A program made the position numbers and the translations under genes. Positions 1 through 6,183 of a stretch of 11,144 bases of DNA are shown here, piece after piece. Where the stretch lies: contig JAISJZ010000228.1 in assembly GCA_031261125.1 (NCBI GenBank), positions 1-11,144 on the forward strand, in the 5' to 3' direction. Positions within the stretch are counted from its first letter, which is position 1, and the number at the start of each line of letters is the position of its first letter. This DNA comes from Planctomycetaceae bacterium. Its GTDB lineage: Bacteria; Planctomycetota; Planctomycetia; Pirellulales; Thermoguttaceae. The notes under the pieces are model-generated. The model saw only the letters and a program-made list of their open reading frames with translations. It made no database searches and was not told where the DNA came from.

Positions 1-251
1 TTCTTGCCGAGGGCTTGAAGCACTGTCAAGAGCGGACGATTATTGAATATCGCATCGCCGGTCAAGAGCGTAAGCATCGGATATTTCTCAAACAGTTCCG
101 CAGCGTGTTCTTTGAGCGAACCGGATTCGTTGGTCTTTTCGCCTTTGACGGAATACGTCTCGATAGTCAGCGACAAGTCGTGAACGAAGACGTTGAGGAG
201 ATGAACGGGGTCGCCGTTGTTGTCTTTCATCTGCTTCGATGTTTTGGTCGA
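1..251 (-). pseudogene. DDE transposase fragment (ISAs1/IS4-like), 5' end missing, runs off the left edge
   Basis: Read on the minus strand from an ATG at 228-230, the frame gives a transposase-like segment. It contains VHLLNVFVHDLSL, then KTNESGSLKEH, then LLTGDAIFNNRPLL with the Asp expected near the second catalytic position of DDE enzymes, and continues past base 1. This block order is that of ISAs1/IS4-like transposases, recognised from memory only. The frame opens after a TAA at 252-254, and family-like sequence begins only near the SKQMKD residues (about 225-239), so the N-terminal third is missing. The fragment is out of frame with the coding sequence to its right, which points to an insertion or recombination scar. 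No terminal inverted repeat was found. The exact IS family is uncertain. Confidence 0.6.
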
Positions 252-681
252 TTATTGCATTTAGTGTGTGGTCTTTCGTAAATACCTGCATAGCAATATC
301 CCGAATTGTGTTATCTTCGATACGGTACGTTTCAAGTGGTTCCGAGTTGCCTTTTTGTTTGGCTTCCCGTGCGTTTTCTGCCTGAATTTTACGCTCTTGT
401 CTTACGGCTTCATACACTTCCCTGTAAGCCATATTACCAGATTCGTAGTTGCTTTTGGCGGCTGTCCATTCTGTTTGTGCTTTTTCGTATTCGGCTTTTA
501 CTTTCACTAATTGCCTCGCCGACCGTATGGCATCGTTGAGGATTTTATGATAGGTGTCTGCTGCTTGCTGAATTTGTACAATGTCCTCCGGCGAGTTAAA
601 CACCATCATTTGCGAAACCATCGACTGGTTCGCAGTATTCTGCAAACCATCGAAAACTGCAAGATTGGCTTGCATTGTCAT
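88..681 (-). CDS. Small coiled-coil protein with MQAN leader, 3' end replaced by transposase sequence
   Basis: I do not recognise this protein. The likely start is the ATG at 681 (MTMQAN) or the ATG at 675 (MQAN). A TTG at 753 in the same frame would add 24 residues but gives an unconvincing N-terminus. Residues 3-29 form a leader similar to that of the next gene upstream. After it come about 100 charged residues rich in Glu, Lys, Gln and Ala, predicted by eye to be helical or coiled coil. No signal peptide or membrane segment is visible. From about base 240 to the stop at 88 the frame reads Arg/Gln-rich nonsense, because the DNA there is the transposase fragment read in another frame. The native C-terminus is therefore probably lost and the gene truncated. 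No clear ribosome binding site. Confidence 0.5.
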   Translation of the reverse strand: MTMQANLAVFDGLQNTANQSMVSQMMVFNSPEDIVQIQQAADTYHKILNDAIRSARQLVKVKAEYEKAQTEWTAAKSNYESGNMAYREVYEAVRQERKIQAENAREAKQKGNSEPLETYRIEDNTIRDIAMQVFTKDHTLNAIIDQNIEADERQQRRPRSSPQRLRSRLVADYRDVFRQRRKDQRIRFAQRTRCGTV

Positions 682-788
682 TTGTTCTTGATAACTCGCT
701 TCACAGAGCGGGTTTTTGTTGCGAGTACGATTAGATGCGATAACCGTGTTCAAAGGAAATATCTCTATCTATTGAAAAAGTGATTGAT

Positions 789-1154
789 TCAAATGGATTT
801 TCGTGTAACATCCTGTTTGTATTCACTTTCGTAGATTTGTGATTGTTTGCCATTTTTATATTCAAATATTAGCACGATAGTAAGAGGTGATTCTGTTTTT
901 TTTGCAAAATCCAACGCTTCATTATAATCGTCGGTGTGCCAATTTTCTGTTGCACTCGAATCAATGGTATTGTCATCAAGTAGTCGAAGTACGGCAATAT
1001 CGTAATATGTTTTCTTTTTTTCTATTTTGGTACTTTTTGCCGTCTCAATCCAATCCCTTTTAATCTCGTTAAACACAGTCACGTCGCTGACGGCTCCGGT
1101 GCGATTATCGTTAATGGCTTGCAGGTTAGTAAGGGTCGAAATGTTCGCTTGCAT
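789..1154 (-). CDS. Small hypothetical protein with MQAN leader
   Basis: About 121 residues, function not recognised. The ATG at 1154 (MQAN) is preferred over a TTG at 1187, because MQAN aligns with the N-terminus of the neighbouring gene. The leader has LQ at residues 11-12 and VS and VFN near 24-30. The rest of the protein differs completely from the neighbour: a Lys-rich patch (KIEKKKTYY), an acidic middle, and a segment SPLTIVLIFEYKNGKQ that looks like paired beta strands, ending in a charged tail. There is no signal peptide or membrane segment. The gene is AT-rich compared with the operons to its right and is followed after about 108 bases by the other leader-bearing gene in the same direction. 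An immunity-type or regulatory protein is possible, but nothing in the sequence proves it. Confidence 0.5.
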   Translation of the reverse strand: MQANISTLTNLQAINDNRTGAVSDVTVFNEIKRDWIETAKSTKIEKKKTYYDIAVLRLLDDNTIDSSATENWHTDDYNEALDFAKKTESPLTIVLIFEYKNGKQSQIYESEYKQDVTRKSI

Positions 1155-1179
1155 TGTTCTAATTATGGTTAGGAGTTGA

Positions 1180-1203
1180 ATTTGCAAATCATAATTTGCA
1201 AAT
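1180..1203. repeat. Two identical 10-bp palindromes, operator-like
   Basis: The perfect palindrome ATTTGCAAAT occurs at 1180-1189 and again at 1194-1203. Both sit inside a 14-base direct repeat (1181-1194 and 1195-1208). They lie between the proposed -10 box and the ATG of the minus-strand gene at 1154, a usual place for a repressor site. No regulator gene is visible nearby. Confidence 0.5.
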
Positions 1204-1206
1204 CAT

Positions 1207-1235
1207 AATTTACACGTTTTACAAGAAATAGACAA
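1207..1235 (-). promoter_or_regulatory. Possible sigma70-type promoter for the leader-protein genes
   Basis: On the minus strand, TTGTCT (1230-1235) and TAAATT (1207-1212) are separated by 17 bases. Transcription would start near 1200, about 45 bases before the ATG at 1154. The -35 matches 4 of 6 consensus positions and the -10 is weaker. The surrounding DNA is AT-rich, so chance matches are likely. Confidence 0.3.
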
Positions 1236-1331
1236 ATATATTTTGCTATAATAGAGTACGATAACTAACACATCAATTCCACAGTATTACAATTTGTTGT
1301 TTGTAATATGTGCGGGGAGTCAAGTATGTAA

Positions 1332-1703
1332 TTCCCTTTATTTTCGTACATTAGTAAGAACTGGCGTAGTCGTCCGTTGGTGGACATGGCGACGGTGGTA
1401 AATTTGATTGCGAACACAAAAACGGAAACGGGCTTGGCGGTGCGTTGTGTGGAAGATAAAAACATCTACAAAAAGGGAATTAAAATCAGCAATGCCGAAT
1501 TGGCAAAAGTCAATCTCGAACCGGCAACCTTTCACGGCGAGTGGAACTATACCATCAAATCAAAAACAAAAAACAAAGTGCGTGAGTTATTGTTTTACGA
1601 TGCTCTAATGCCGAAAACATCACAACCGCCGTTGCGCTTGACAGCGGTACCGCCGGCAAGTATCTTAAAACGGCATCAGCCCCTAACCGGTGAATACCGA
1701 TGA
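1332..1703 (+). pseudogene. C-terminal remnant of an ISAzo13-family (Rhodopirellula-type) transposase
   Basis: After a stop at 1329-1331 the frame reads FPLFSYISKNWRSRPL, then MATVVNLIANTKTETGL, then KKGIKISNAELAKV, then FHGEWNYTIK. This is the C-terminal end of ISAzo13-family DDE transposases (the Rhodopirellula transposase DDE domain), whose proteins end in an HGEWNYT motif. Only about 80 of roughly 400 residues remain. Family-like sequence stops near 1575. The frame then continues through unrelated residues to a TGA at 1701-1703 that overlaps the sulfatase start. The region 1575-1620 may still hold the IS end, but no matching inverted repeat was found upstream. It is non-functional as it stands. 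Confidence 0.7.
1638..1666 (+). promoter_or_regulatory. Sigma70-type promoter of the sulfatase gene
   Basis: TTGACA at 1638-1643, a 17-base spacer, and TATCTT at 1661-1666. The -35 is perfect, the spacing is optimal and the -10 matches 4 of 6. The expected start near 1673 gives a 5' leader of about 27 bases before the ATG at 1700. A weak GGTGAA precedes that ATG. The promoter lies just past the ISAzo13 remnant. Confidence 0.65.
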
Positions 1704-3136
1704 AATACTTATTGCCCCTTTTCGTTCTGCTGCTCGGTACCGCTGTCTTTGCCGCGGAACGTCCGAACATTATTATCGTTCTGATTGACGATATGGGCTG
1801 GGCGGATTTATCCTGCTTCGGCAACAACACCGTAAAAACGCCGAACATCGACCAACTGGCACACCGCGGACTGCGGTTCACCTCGTTTTATGTTTCTGCT
1901 CCGATTTGTTCGCCGTCCCGCTGCGGTATCATCACAGGACAGTATCCGCAGCGTTGGAATATCACATCGTATCTGGACAATCGGCAAAAGAACACGGAAC
2001 GCGGCGTTGCCCAATGGCTTGATTTGAAGGCACCGGCGTTTCCCCGCCTGTTTCACGATGCCGGTTATGCGACCGGTCATTTCGGCAAATGGCATCTCGG
2101 CGGGCAGCGCGATGTCGGCGAAGCACCGCTCATTACGCAGTACGGCTTCGGCAAATCGCTGACCAACTTTGAAGGATTGGGCGACCGGGTTTTGCCGCTT
2201 TTGCAAACGTTCGACGGTAAAGAACCGCGAAAGTATGCGCTCGGTTCGGACAACTTGGGACACGGCACTATCCGCTGGGCGGACCGGCACACTGTCACCG
2301 GAATTTACACCGAAGCGGCGTTGGATTTCATCAAAAACGCCGAACAGAACCGCAAAGCGTTCTTCGTCAACCTTTGGCTCGACGATGTTCATTCACCGTT
2401 CCATCCGTCCAACGGAAAACATACCGGAACGCCGGCAAATAAAAAAGAGCGGTATCACCAAGTTCTGGTTGAAACAGACAAACAATTGTCTCCGCTGTTC
2501 AATTATATTCAGCAAAGCGAAACGCTGCGGAACAATACGCTCATTTTACTGTTAAGCGACAACGGACCGGAACCCGGTGCCGGTTCCGCGGAACCGTTTC
2601 GGGGTTTCAAGGGTAATTTGTACGAAGGCGGAGTCCGGTCGCCGCTCATTGTTTGGGGCGGCAATGTCGGCAACGGCGGTTTGTTAAAGTCCGCCGGTAC
2701 GAACGATACTGCAATTTTTACTTCGATTGATTTTGCGCCGTCGCTGTTAAAAATTGCCGGTATTCCGGTACCGGACAACATCAAGTTTGACGGTGAGGAC
2801 TTTTCGGAAGTGCTTCTCGGCGCAAAGGGACGGCAGCCGCGGCACAAACCGGTGTTTTGGCAGCGTCCGCCTGACCGACCGGGACCGAAGAATGAACCGT
2901 TTCCCGATTTGGCACTCCGTTGGAACGAGTGGAAATTTTTGATACACTTTGACGGTTCTCTTCCGCAACTGTACGACGTGGTGAACGACCCGAAGGAATC
3001 GGACAACCTTGCCGAAAAACAGCCGCAGTTGGTTGAACAGTTTCGGGAGCAACTGCGGCAGTGGAGAGCATTATTCGCTGACACCGTACAGAACGCTGAA
3101 AGCGGGGGCTTGTCTTTTACCGGAGTTGTGTTATAA
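1700..3136 (+). CDS. Exported type I sulfatase (arylsulfatase family)
   Basis: 478 residues, the usual length for family S1 sulfatases, which hydrolyse sulfate esters of sulfated glycans and similar substrates. A signal peptide (residues 1-19, ending VFA) predicts export to the periplasm or cell surface. Active-site features are in order: the metal-binding Asp pair at 30-31 (LIDDMGWAD); the signature CSPSRCGIITG with Cys70 as the formylglycine precursor; GKWHLGG with Lys130 and His132; the DNG metal site at 287-289; and Lys304 in GFKGNLYEGG. All key residues are present. Cys70 must be oxidised by a formylglycine-generating enzyme, which is not encoded in this window. The gene has its own promoter and no operon partner, and its stop codon overlaps the -10 box of the next promoter. 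Substrate specificity cannot be read from the sequence. Confidence 0.93.
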   Translation: MKYLLPLFVLLLGTAVFAAERPNIIIVLIDDMGWADLSCFGNNTVKTPNIDQLAHRGLRFTSFYVSAPICSPSRCGIITGQYPQRWNITSYLDNRQKNTERGVAQWLDLKAPAFPRLFHDAGYATGHFGKWHLGGQRDVGEAPLITQYGFGKSLTNFEGLGDRVLPLLQTFDGKEPRKYALGSDNLGHGTIRWADRHTVTGIYTEAALDFIKNAEQNRKAFFVNLWLDDVHSPFHPSNGKHTGTPANKKERYHQVLVETDKQLSPLFNYIQQSETLRNNTLILLLSDNGPEPGAGSAEPFRGFKGNLYEGGVRSPLIVWGGNVGNGGLLKSAGTNDTAIFTSIDFAPSLLKIAGIPVPDNIKFDGEDFSEVLLGAKGRQPRHKPVFWQRPPDRPGPKNEPFPDLALRWNEWKFLIHFDGSLPQLYDVVNDPKESDNLAEKQPQLVEQFREQLRQWRALFADTVQNAESGGLSFTGVVL

Positions 3137-3137
3137 T
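3110..3137 (+). promoter_or_regulatory. Sigma70-type promoter of the rpsP-trmD-rplS operon
   Basis: TTGTCT at 3110-3115, a 16-base spacer, and a perfect TATAAT at 3132-3137. The start would be near 3144, about 33 bases ahead of the rpsP ATG at 3177. The box lies within the last codons of the sulfatase gene, and the sulfatase TAA is part of the -10 hexamer. Confidence 0.6.
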
Positions 3138-3176
3138 CTCCGCCAGAATTGTTCCGTATCAGAAACCGTACAAGTT

Positions 3177-3656
3177 ATGGCAGTTAAAATCAGAATGAAA
3201 AAATTCGGTCGGCTTCACCGCCCGTTTTTCCGGGTTTGTGTAACCGATGCCCGCAGTCCGCGGGACGGGCGTGTTATTGAAGAAGTCGGCTATTACGACC
3301 CGATGGTTCCTGAAACCGATGCAAGAGCGGTTCTCAACGGTGAACGGATTGCCTATTGGCTTGGTGTCGGAGCGCAGCCGTCTGAGAAAGTCGCTGTTCT
3401 GATTAAGAAATACGGAACAAACGGTACACACGTTGACGCACAGAAATCAGCGTTGGACCAATTAGCGGTGAAACGCCGCCGGCCGGATATTCCCGACCCT
3501 GCAACACTGCCGAAACCGGAACCGAAACAAAAGAGACAAAAGAAGGAAAAAGCGGAGAAAGTCCCCGAAGTTGCTGAAGCCGCGCCTGCTGTCGGCGAAG
3601 CACCAGTGGCGGAAGCCGCCGCGCCGGCAGTTGAAGCCGCACCGGCAGCAGAATGA
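3177..3656 (+). CDS. rpsP: Ribosomal protein bS16 with a long Ala/Pro/Glu tail
   Basis: 30S subunit protein bS16, needed for assembly of the body of the small subunit. The start at 3177 gives the canonical MAVKIRMKKFGRLHRPFFRV. It is followed by DARSPRDGRVIEEVGYYDP near residues 23-41 and ERIAYWLGVGAQPS near 57-70, all typical of S16. The protein has 159 residues against the usual 80-90. The extra part, from about residue 98, is Lys-rich (KPEPKQKRQKKEK) and then an Ala/Pro/Glu/Val run, predicted to be disordered. The stop overlaps the trmD start (ATGA), so the two are translationally coupled. No clear Shine-Dalgarno site precedes the ATG. The longer open frame starting at 3009 overlaps the sulfatase and is not used. 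Confidence 0.95.
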   Translation: MAVKIRMKKFGRLHRPFFRVCVTDARSPRDGRVIEEVGYYDPMVPETDARAVLNGERIAYWLGVGAQPSEKVAVLIKKYGTNGTHVDAQKSALDQLAVKRRRPDIPDPATLPKPEPKQKRQKKEKAEKVPEVAEAAPAVGEAPVAEAAAPAVEAAPAAE

Positions 3657-4405
3657 TGTCTGTCCGTTTTGATGTATTAACGCTTTTTCCCGGAATTTTT
3701 GACAGTTTTCTGTCGGAGAGTGTGTTGAAATCGGCGATTGACCGAAAATTGGTTGCGGTTCGGTTGTATAACATTCGGGATTGGGCGACAGACAAACATC
3801 ATAAAGTTGATGATACGCCTTACGGCGGCGGACCGGGGATGCTGCTCAAAGTTGACAGAGTTGTTCCCTGCGTCGAAGACGTAATGAGAGAGACAGCGAC
3901 TGCGTTGCCGGATAAGCCCCGGCTGCTGATGTTCACACCGCAAGGCAGGCGGTTCAATCAGCGTTGGGCGGAAGAATTGGCGGCAGGGGGACAAGAGGGA
4001 CAAGGGGGGCAAGGGCAGCGTTTGGTTTTGTTGTGCGGTCGGTACGAAGGGTTTGACGAACGGGTTGCTGACATTTTGCAGCCGGAAGAAATCAGTGTCG
4101 GCGATTATGTCCTGAACGGCGGTGAAGTGGCGGCAATGGCGGTCATCGAAGCGGTAATGCGGCTGGTTCCCGGTGTGTTGGGGGATGAGGACTCGAACAG
4201 GTTTGATTCATTTTCCAGCGGCAACCGTTTGCTGGATTGTGCGCAATATACCCGTCCGCGGGAATATCGGGGATTGGAAGTTCCCGGAGTGCTGACGAAC
4301 GGCAATCACGCCGAAATCGAACGCTGGCGGAACGAAAACAGTTTAGAACGAACACGGCAGAAAAGACAGGATTTATTACTACACACTTACGAAAATGAGC
4401 GATAA
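3653..4405 (+). CDS. trmD: tRNA (guanine-N1)-methyltransferase TrmD
   Basis: Methylates G37 at N1 next to the anticodon in tRNAs reading CNN codons, using S-adenosylmethionine, and so prevents frameshifting. It is a SPOUT trefoil-knot enzyme. Visible motifs are FDVLTLFPGIF (residues 6-16), YGGGPGM (57-63), CGRYEGFDERV (128-138), and SVGDYVLNGGE (148-158) in the knot. FDSF follows with Asp185, which matches the catalytic Asp169 of the E. coli enzyme, then YTRP and GNHAEI. Length 250 residues, within the family range. Residues 112-122 carry a Gly/Gln-rich insert absent from the E. coli enzyme. Two start codons, 3653 and 3656, are possible; the first overlaps the rpsP stop. rimM, often between rpsP and trmD, is absent here. 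The 3' end overlaps rplS by 11 bases. Confidence 0.95.
   Translation: MMSVRFDVLTLFPGIFDSFLSESVLKSAIDRKLVAVRLYNIRDWATDKHHKVDDTPYGGGPGMLLKVDRVVPCVEDVMRETATALPDKPRLLMFTPQGRRFNQRWAEELAAGGQEGQGGQGQRLVLLCGRYEGFDERVADILQPEEISVGDYVLNGGEVAAMAVIEAVMRLVPGVLGDEDSNRFDSFSSGNRLLDCAQYTRPREYRGLEVPGVLTNGNHAEIERWRNENSLERTRQKRQDLLLHTYENER
3986..4015 (+). other. G-quadruplex motif inside trmD
   Basis: Four G-tracts of at least three bases (3986-3990, 3997-3999, 4004-4009, 4013-4015) are separated by loops of 6, 4 and 3 bases on the coding strand. This fits the standard quadruplex pattern. The tracts arise from GGACAAG-like short repeats that encode the Gly/Gln insert of TrmD. Whether the structure forms in DNA or mRNA is unknown. 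Confidence 0.5.
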
Positions 4406-4820
4406 GATATTAGCCCTCGTTGAGGAGCAAAGCAAGAAGCCGGAAGTATCGAAGTTTGAAATCGGCGATACGGTCGATGTTCATTGCCGGATTTTAGAAG
4501 GCGAAAAGGAGCGCATCCAGATTTTCAACGGCGTAGTGATTGCCCGCAGCGGCGGCGGTACGCGGGAAATGCTGACAGTGCGGCGTATTGTCGCCGGTGA
4601 AGGCGTGGAACGGAAGTTTCCGCTTCATTCGCCGCGGATTGCCAAAATTGAGACGGTGCGCAGTGCCGTTGTCCGCAGAGCGAAGTTGTATTTCTTGCGT
4701 GACAGAGTCGGTAAGGCGACTCGTTTGAAAGAACGTGTCGTGAAGCGGCCGGCTGCCCAGACGCAGGCGGTTGTCAAAAAAGCCCGCCGCGGTTCCAAGA
4801 ACAAAAAGAAAGCGGAGTAA
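4395..4820 (+). CDS. rplS: Ribosomal protein bL19 with a basic C-terminal tail
   Basis: 50S subunit protein bL19, located at the interface with the 30S subunit. The sequence shows FEIGDTVDVHCRILEGEKERIQ (split here: FEIGDTVDV near residues 21-29, EGEKERIQIFNGVVIA near 35-50). GGGTREMLTVRRI follows, then VRRAKLYFLRDRVGKATRLKE near 91-112, the standard L19 signature. The length is 141 residues against the usual 115-120. The additional 25 residues are Lys/Arg/Ala-rich and end in KNKKKAE, probably contacting rRNA. The ATG at 4395 lies inside the last codons of trmD, consistent with coupled translation in one operon with rpsP and trmD. Confidence 0.95.
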   Translation: MSDKILALVEEQSKKPEVSKFEIGDTVDVHCRILEGEKERIQIFNGVVIARSGGGTREMLTVRRIVAGEGVERKFPLHSPRIAKIETVRSAVVRRAKLYFLRDRVGKATRLKERVVKRPAAQTQAVVKKARRGSKNKKKAE

Positions 4821-4826
4821 TATCCG

Positions 4827-5690
4827 ATGCCGTTTATTGTTTTTTTCTTCGCCGCAGTTCTTTGTACCGGTGCGTTTGCTGGTGATGCCGCGCCGGAAAA
4901 ATATCTCCTTCGGTACTCTTTCAAGAACGGCGAAATTTTGCGGTGGAATGTACAGGAATCCCTGAAAATCGCAACAACCGTCCGGGGCGAAGAAGGAATC
5001 ATTGAAACGCAAAGTTTATCCGCTAAAATCTGGGTTGTTACTGAATTGGATAAAGACGCTAAAGCGGTTTTTGAATATAAAACCGATGATGTCCGAATGA
5101 AACAATTCCAAACAAAAACGGACGGCGTAAAACAAGCGGAATACGACAGCAGGAAGGATAAAAAAATACCGGCAGCGTTCGGTAATCTCGAAGGAACCAT
5201 CGGCATACCGCTTGCCCGCATTACGATTGACCCGCGGGGCAATACGGAGAAAAAAACGCTGCGGCAATATTCCGCGGATACAGAGAACCGCATTGTGATT
5301 CTCCTGCCGGAAGAACCGGTTGCCGCCGGCGGCACTTGGACGTAAAACCTGCCGCTGAACATTGCTTTACCGGACGGGAAAGTTAAGAAAATCAACGCCC
5401 GAAGGAAATACACGCTGGAAAATGTTAAGACGGACGTTGCGAAAATCAGTTTTGTTACGCAGGTTTTTACGGTTCTGACACCGCAGGAAGAATCGCAGAT
5501 TATCGGCAATTACGCTGCCGGTGAAATGGAACTGGATTTGAAAGCGGGACATATCATTCGGCAGCGTTATTCGGTTGACAAACGTGTTGTCGGTTTTTAC
5601 GGCAAAAACGATACCGTTCATCATCAGGTTCAACGCCGCGAATGTTGCTGTGGTTTGAAATCGTGCGAACTTTGCGGCGGACAATTCTGA
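4827..5690 (+). pseudogene. Secreted protein of DUF6263-like type, interrupted by one in-frame TAA
   Basis: The ATG at 4827 lies 6 bases after the rplS stop. The first 172 residues start with a signal peptide (residues 1-18, ending GAFA) and continue as a beta-rich domain: LRYSFKNGEILRWNVQES, VVTELDKDAKAVFEY, then LLPEEPVAAGGTWT. A TAA follows at 5343-5345. The same frame then stays open for 114 more sense codons with matching character (NLPLNIALPDGKVKKI, RRKYTLENV, ISFVTQVFTVL) to a TGA at 5688-5690. The whole resembles planctomycete secreted proteins of the DUF6263 type, where the GDTW-like motif is followed by exactly such strands; this match is from memory. A one-base nonsense change (for instance from AAA, CAA or GAA) or a base-call error explains it best. 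TAA is the normal stop of neighbouring genes here, so general reassignment is excluded. Confidence 0.7.
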
Positions 5691-6142
5691 TAACCTGCCT
5701 GCTGCCTGCTATTTTGTTTTCCGAACTTATCCGCAAAAAAGAAGAATTATTACACCGTTTGCTGCCGGTGTCGCAGCGGCAGTTGGAGATTGTACGCTCC
5801 GAAAACGTTGACAAACTATTACAGCATCTCTGGCGTAAATCGAAACTGCTGGACGAACTTGCGGAAATTGAGCGGCAACTTGTTCCGTTCAAAGATATTC
5901 CGCCGGAACAGCGTGTCTGGCAGAACGGGGAGGAACGGGAAACAGTGTGCGCGGCAATCGAACGGTGTAATGAATTATTGGAACAAATCCTTGAATTAGA
6001 CACGGTCAGCACCGAAGAACACGCGGCTCAAAAAAGCAGTACGGAAGACGAATTGAAGCGGGTCAGAACAGCATCGCAGGTTCACGGGGCGTATTCCAAG
6101 CAGGAGAAACATACCGGTAAGCATTTTGAACGGAACGGTTGA
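5642..6142 (+). CDS. FlgN-like coiled-coil protein
   Basis: About 166 residues from the ATG at 5642. The true start may be further in, for example the TTG at 5714 just before FSELIRKKEELL, because the first 24 residues look unlike the rest and overlap the previous gene. The body is almost all helix: KKEELLHRLLPVSQRQLEIV, ENVDKLLQHLWRKSKLLDEL, IERQLVPFKDIPPEQRVW, ERCNELLEQILELD. It ends in a VHGAYSKQE-like tail. This layout resembles FlgN, the export chaperone for the flagellar hook-associated proteins FlgK and FlgL, as found in planctomycetes. No other flagellar gene lies in the window, so the role is tentative. It may be read through from the rplS operon; no promoter of its own is evident. 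Confidence 0.6.
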   Translation: MLLWFEIVRTLRRTILITCLLPAILFSELIRKKEELLHRLLPVSQRQLEIVRSENVDKLLQHLWRKSKLLDELAEIERQLVPFKDIPPEQRVWQNGEERETVCAAIERCNELLEQILELDTVSTEEHAAQKSSTEDELKRVRTASQVHGAYSKQEKHTGKHFERNG

Positions 6143-6164
6143 GTGGTTATAGATAAAAGTCAAA

Positions 6165-6177
6165 AAAGAGGTATAAT
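6165..6177 (+). promoter_or_regulatory. AAAGAGG ribosome binding site and overlapping TATAAT before the M50/HlyD-like gene
   Basis: AAAGAGG at 6165-6171 is a purine-rich site 12 bases before the ATG at 6184, slightly far but usable. It is directly followed by TATAAT (6172-6177), which has no good -35 partner. If the TATAAT were a real -10 box the transcript would start almost at the ATG and be leaderless. Both roles cannot apply to the same transcript. Confidence 0.3.
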
Positions 6178-6183
6178 GCCGGA

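Noticed and set aside
1245..1252. TATAAT on the plus strand upstream of the ISAzo13 remnant
   Set aside because: No -35 at proper spacing and no intact gene follows; expected by chance in AT-rich DNA.
1285..1308. Hairpin TATTACAA/TTGTAATA as a terminator
   Set aside because: All but one pair in each arm are A-T, with an 8-base loop and no T-run; too weak.
1377..1535. The frames overlapping the ISAzo13 remnant on both strands as separate genes
   Set aside because: Only the plus-strand frame containing HGEWNYT has family-like sequence; the others are shadows.
4625..5509. Long minus-strand open frame across rplS and the interrupted gene
   Set aside because: It lies antisense to rplS, has no recognisable domain and shows Ser/Arg/Phe-rich shadow composition.
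4827..5690. Stop-codon reassignment or selenocysteine/pyrrolysine-type recoding
   Set aside because: The internal stop is TAA, which terminates several normal genes here, and those systems use TGA or TAG.
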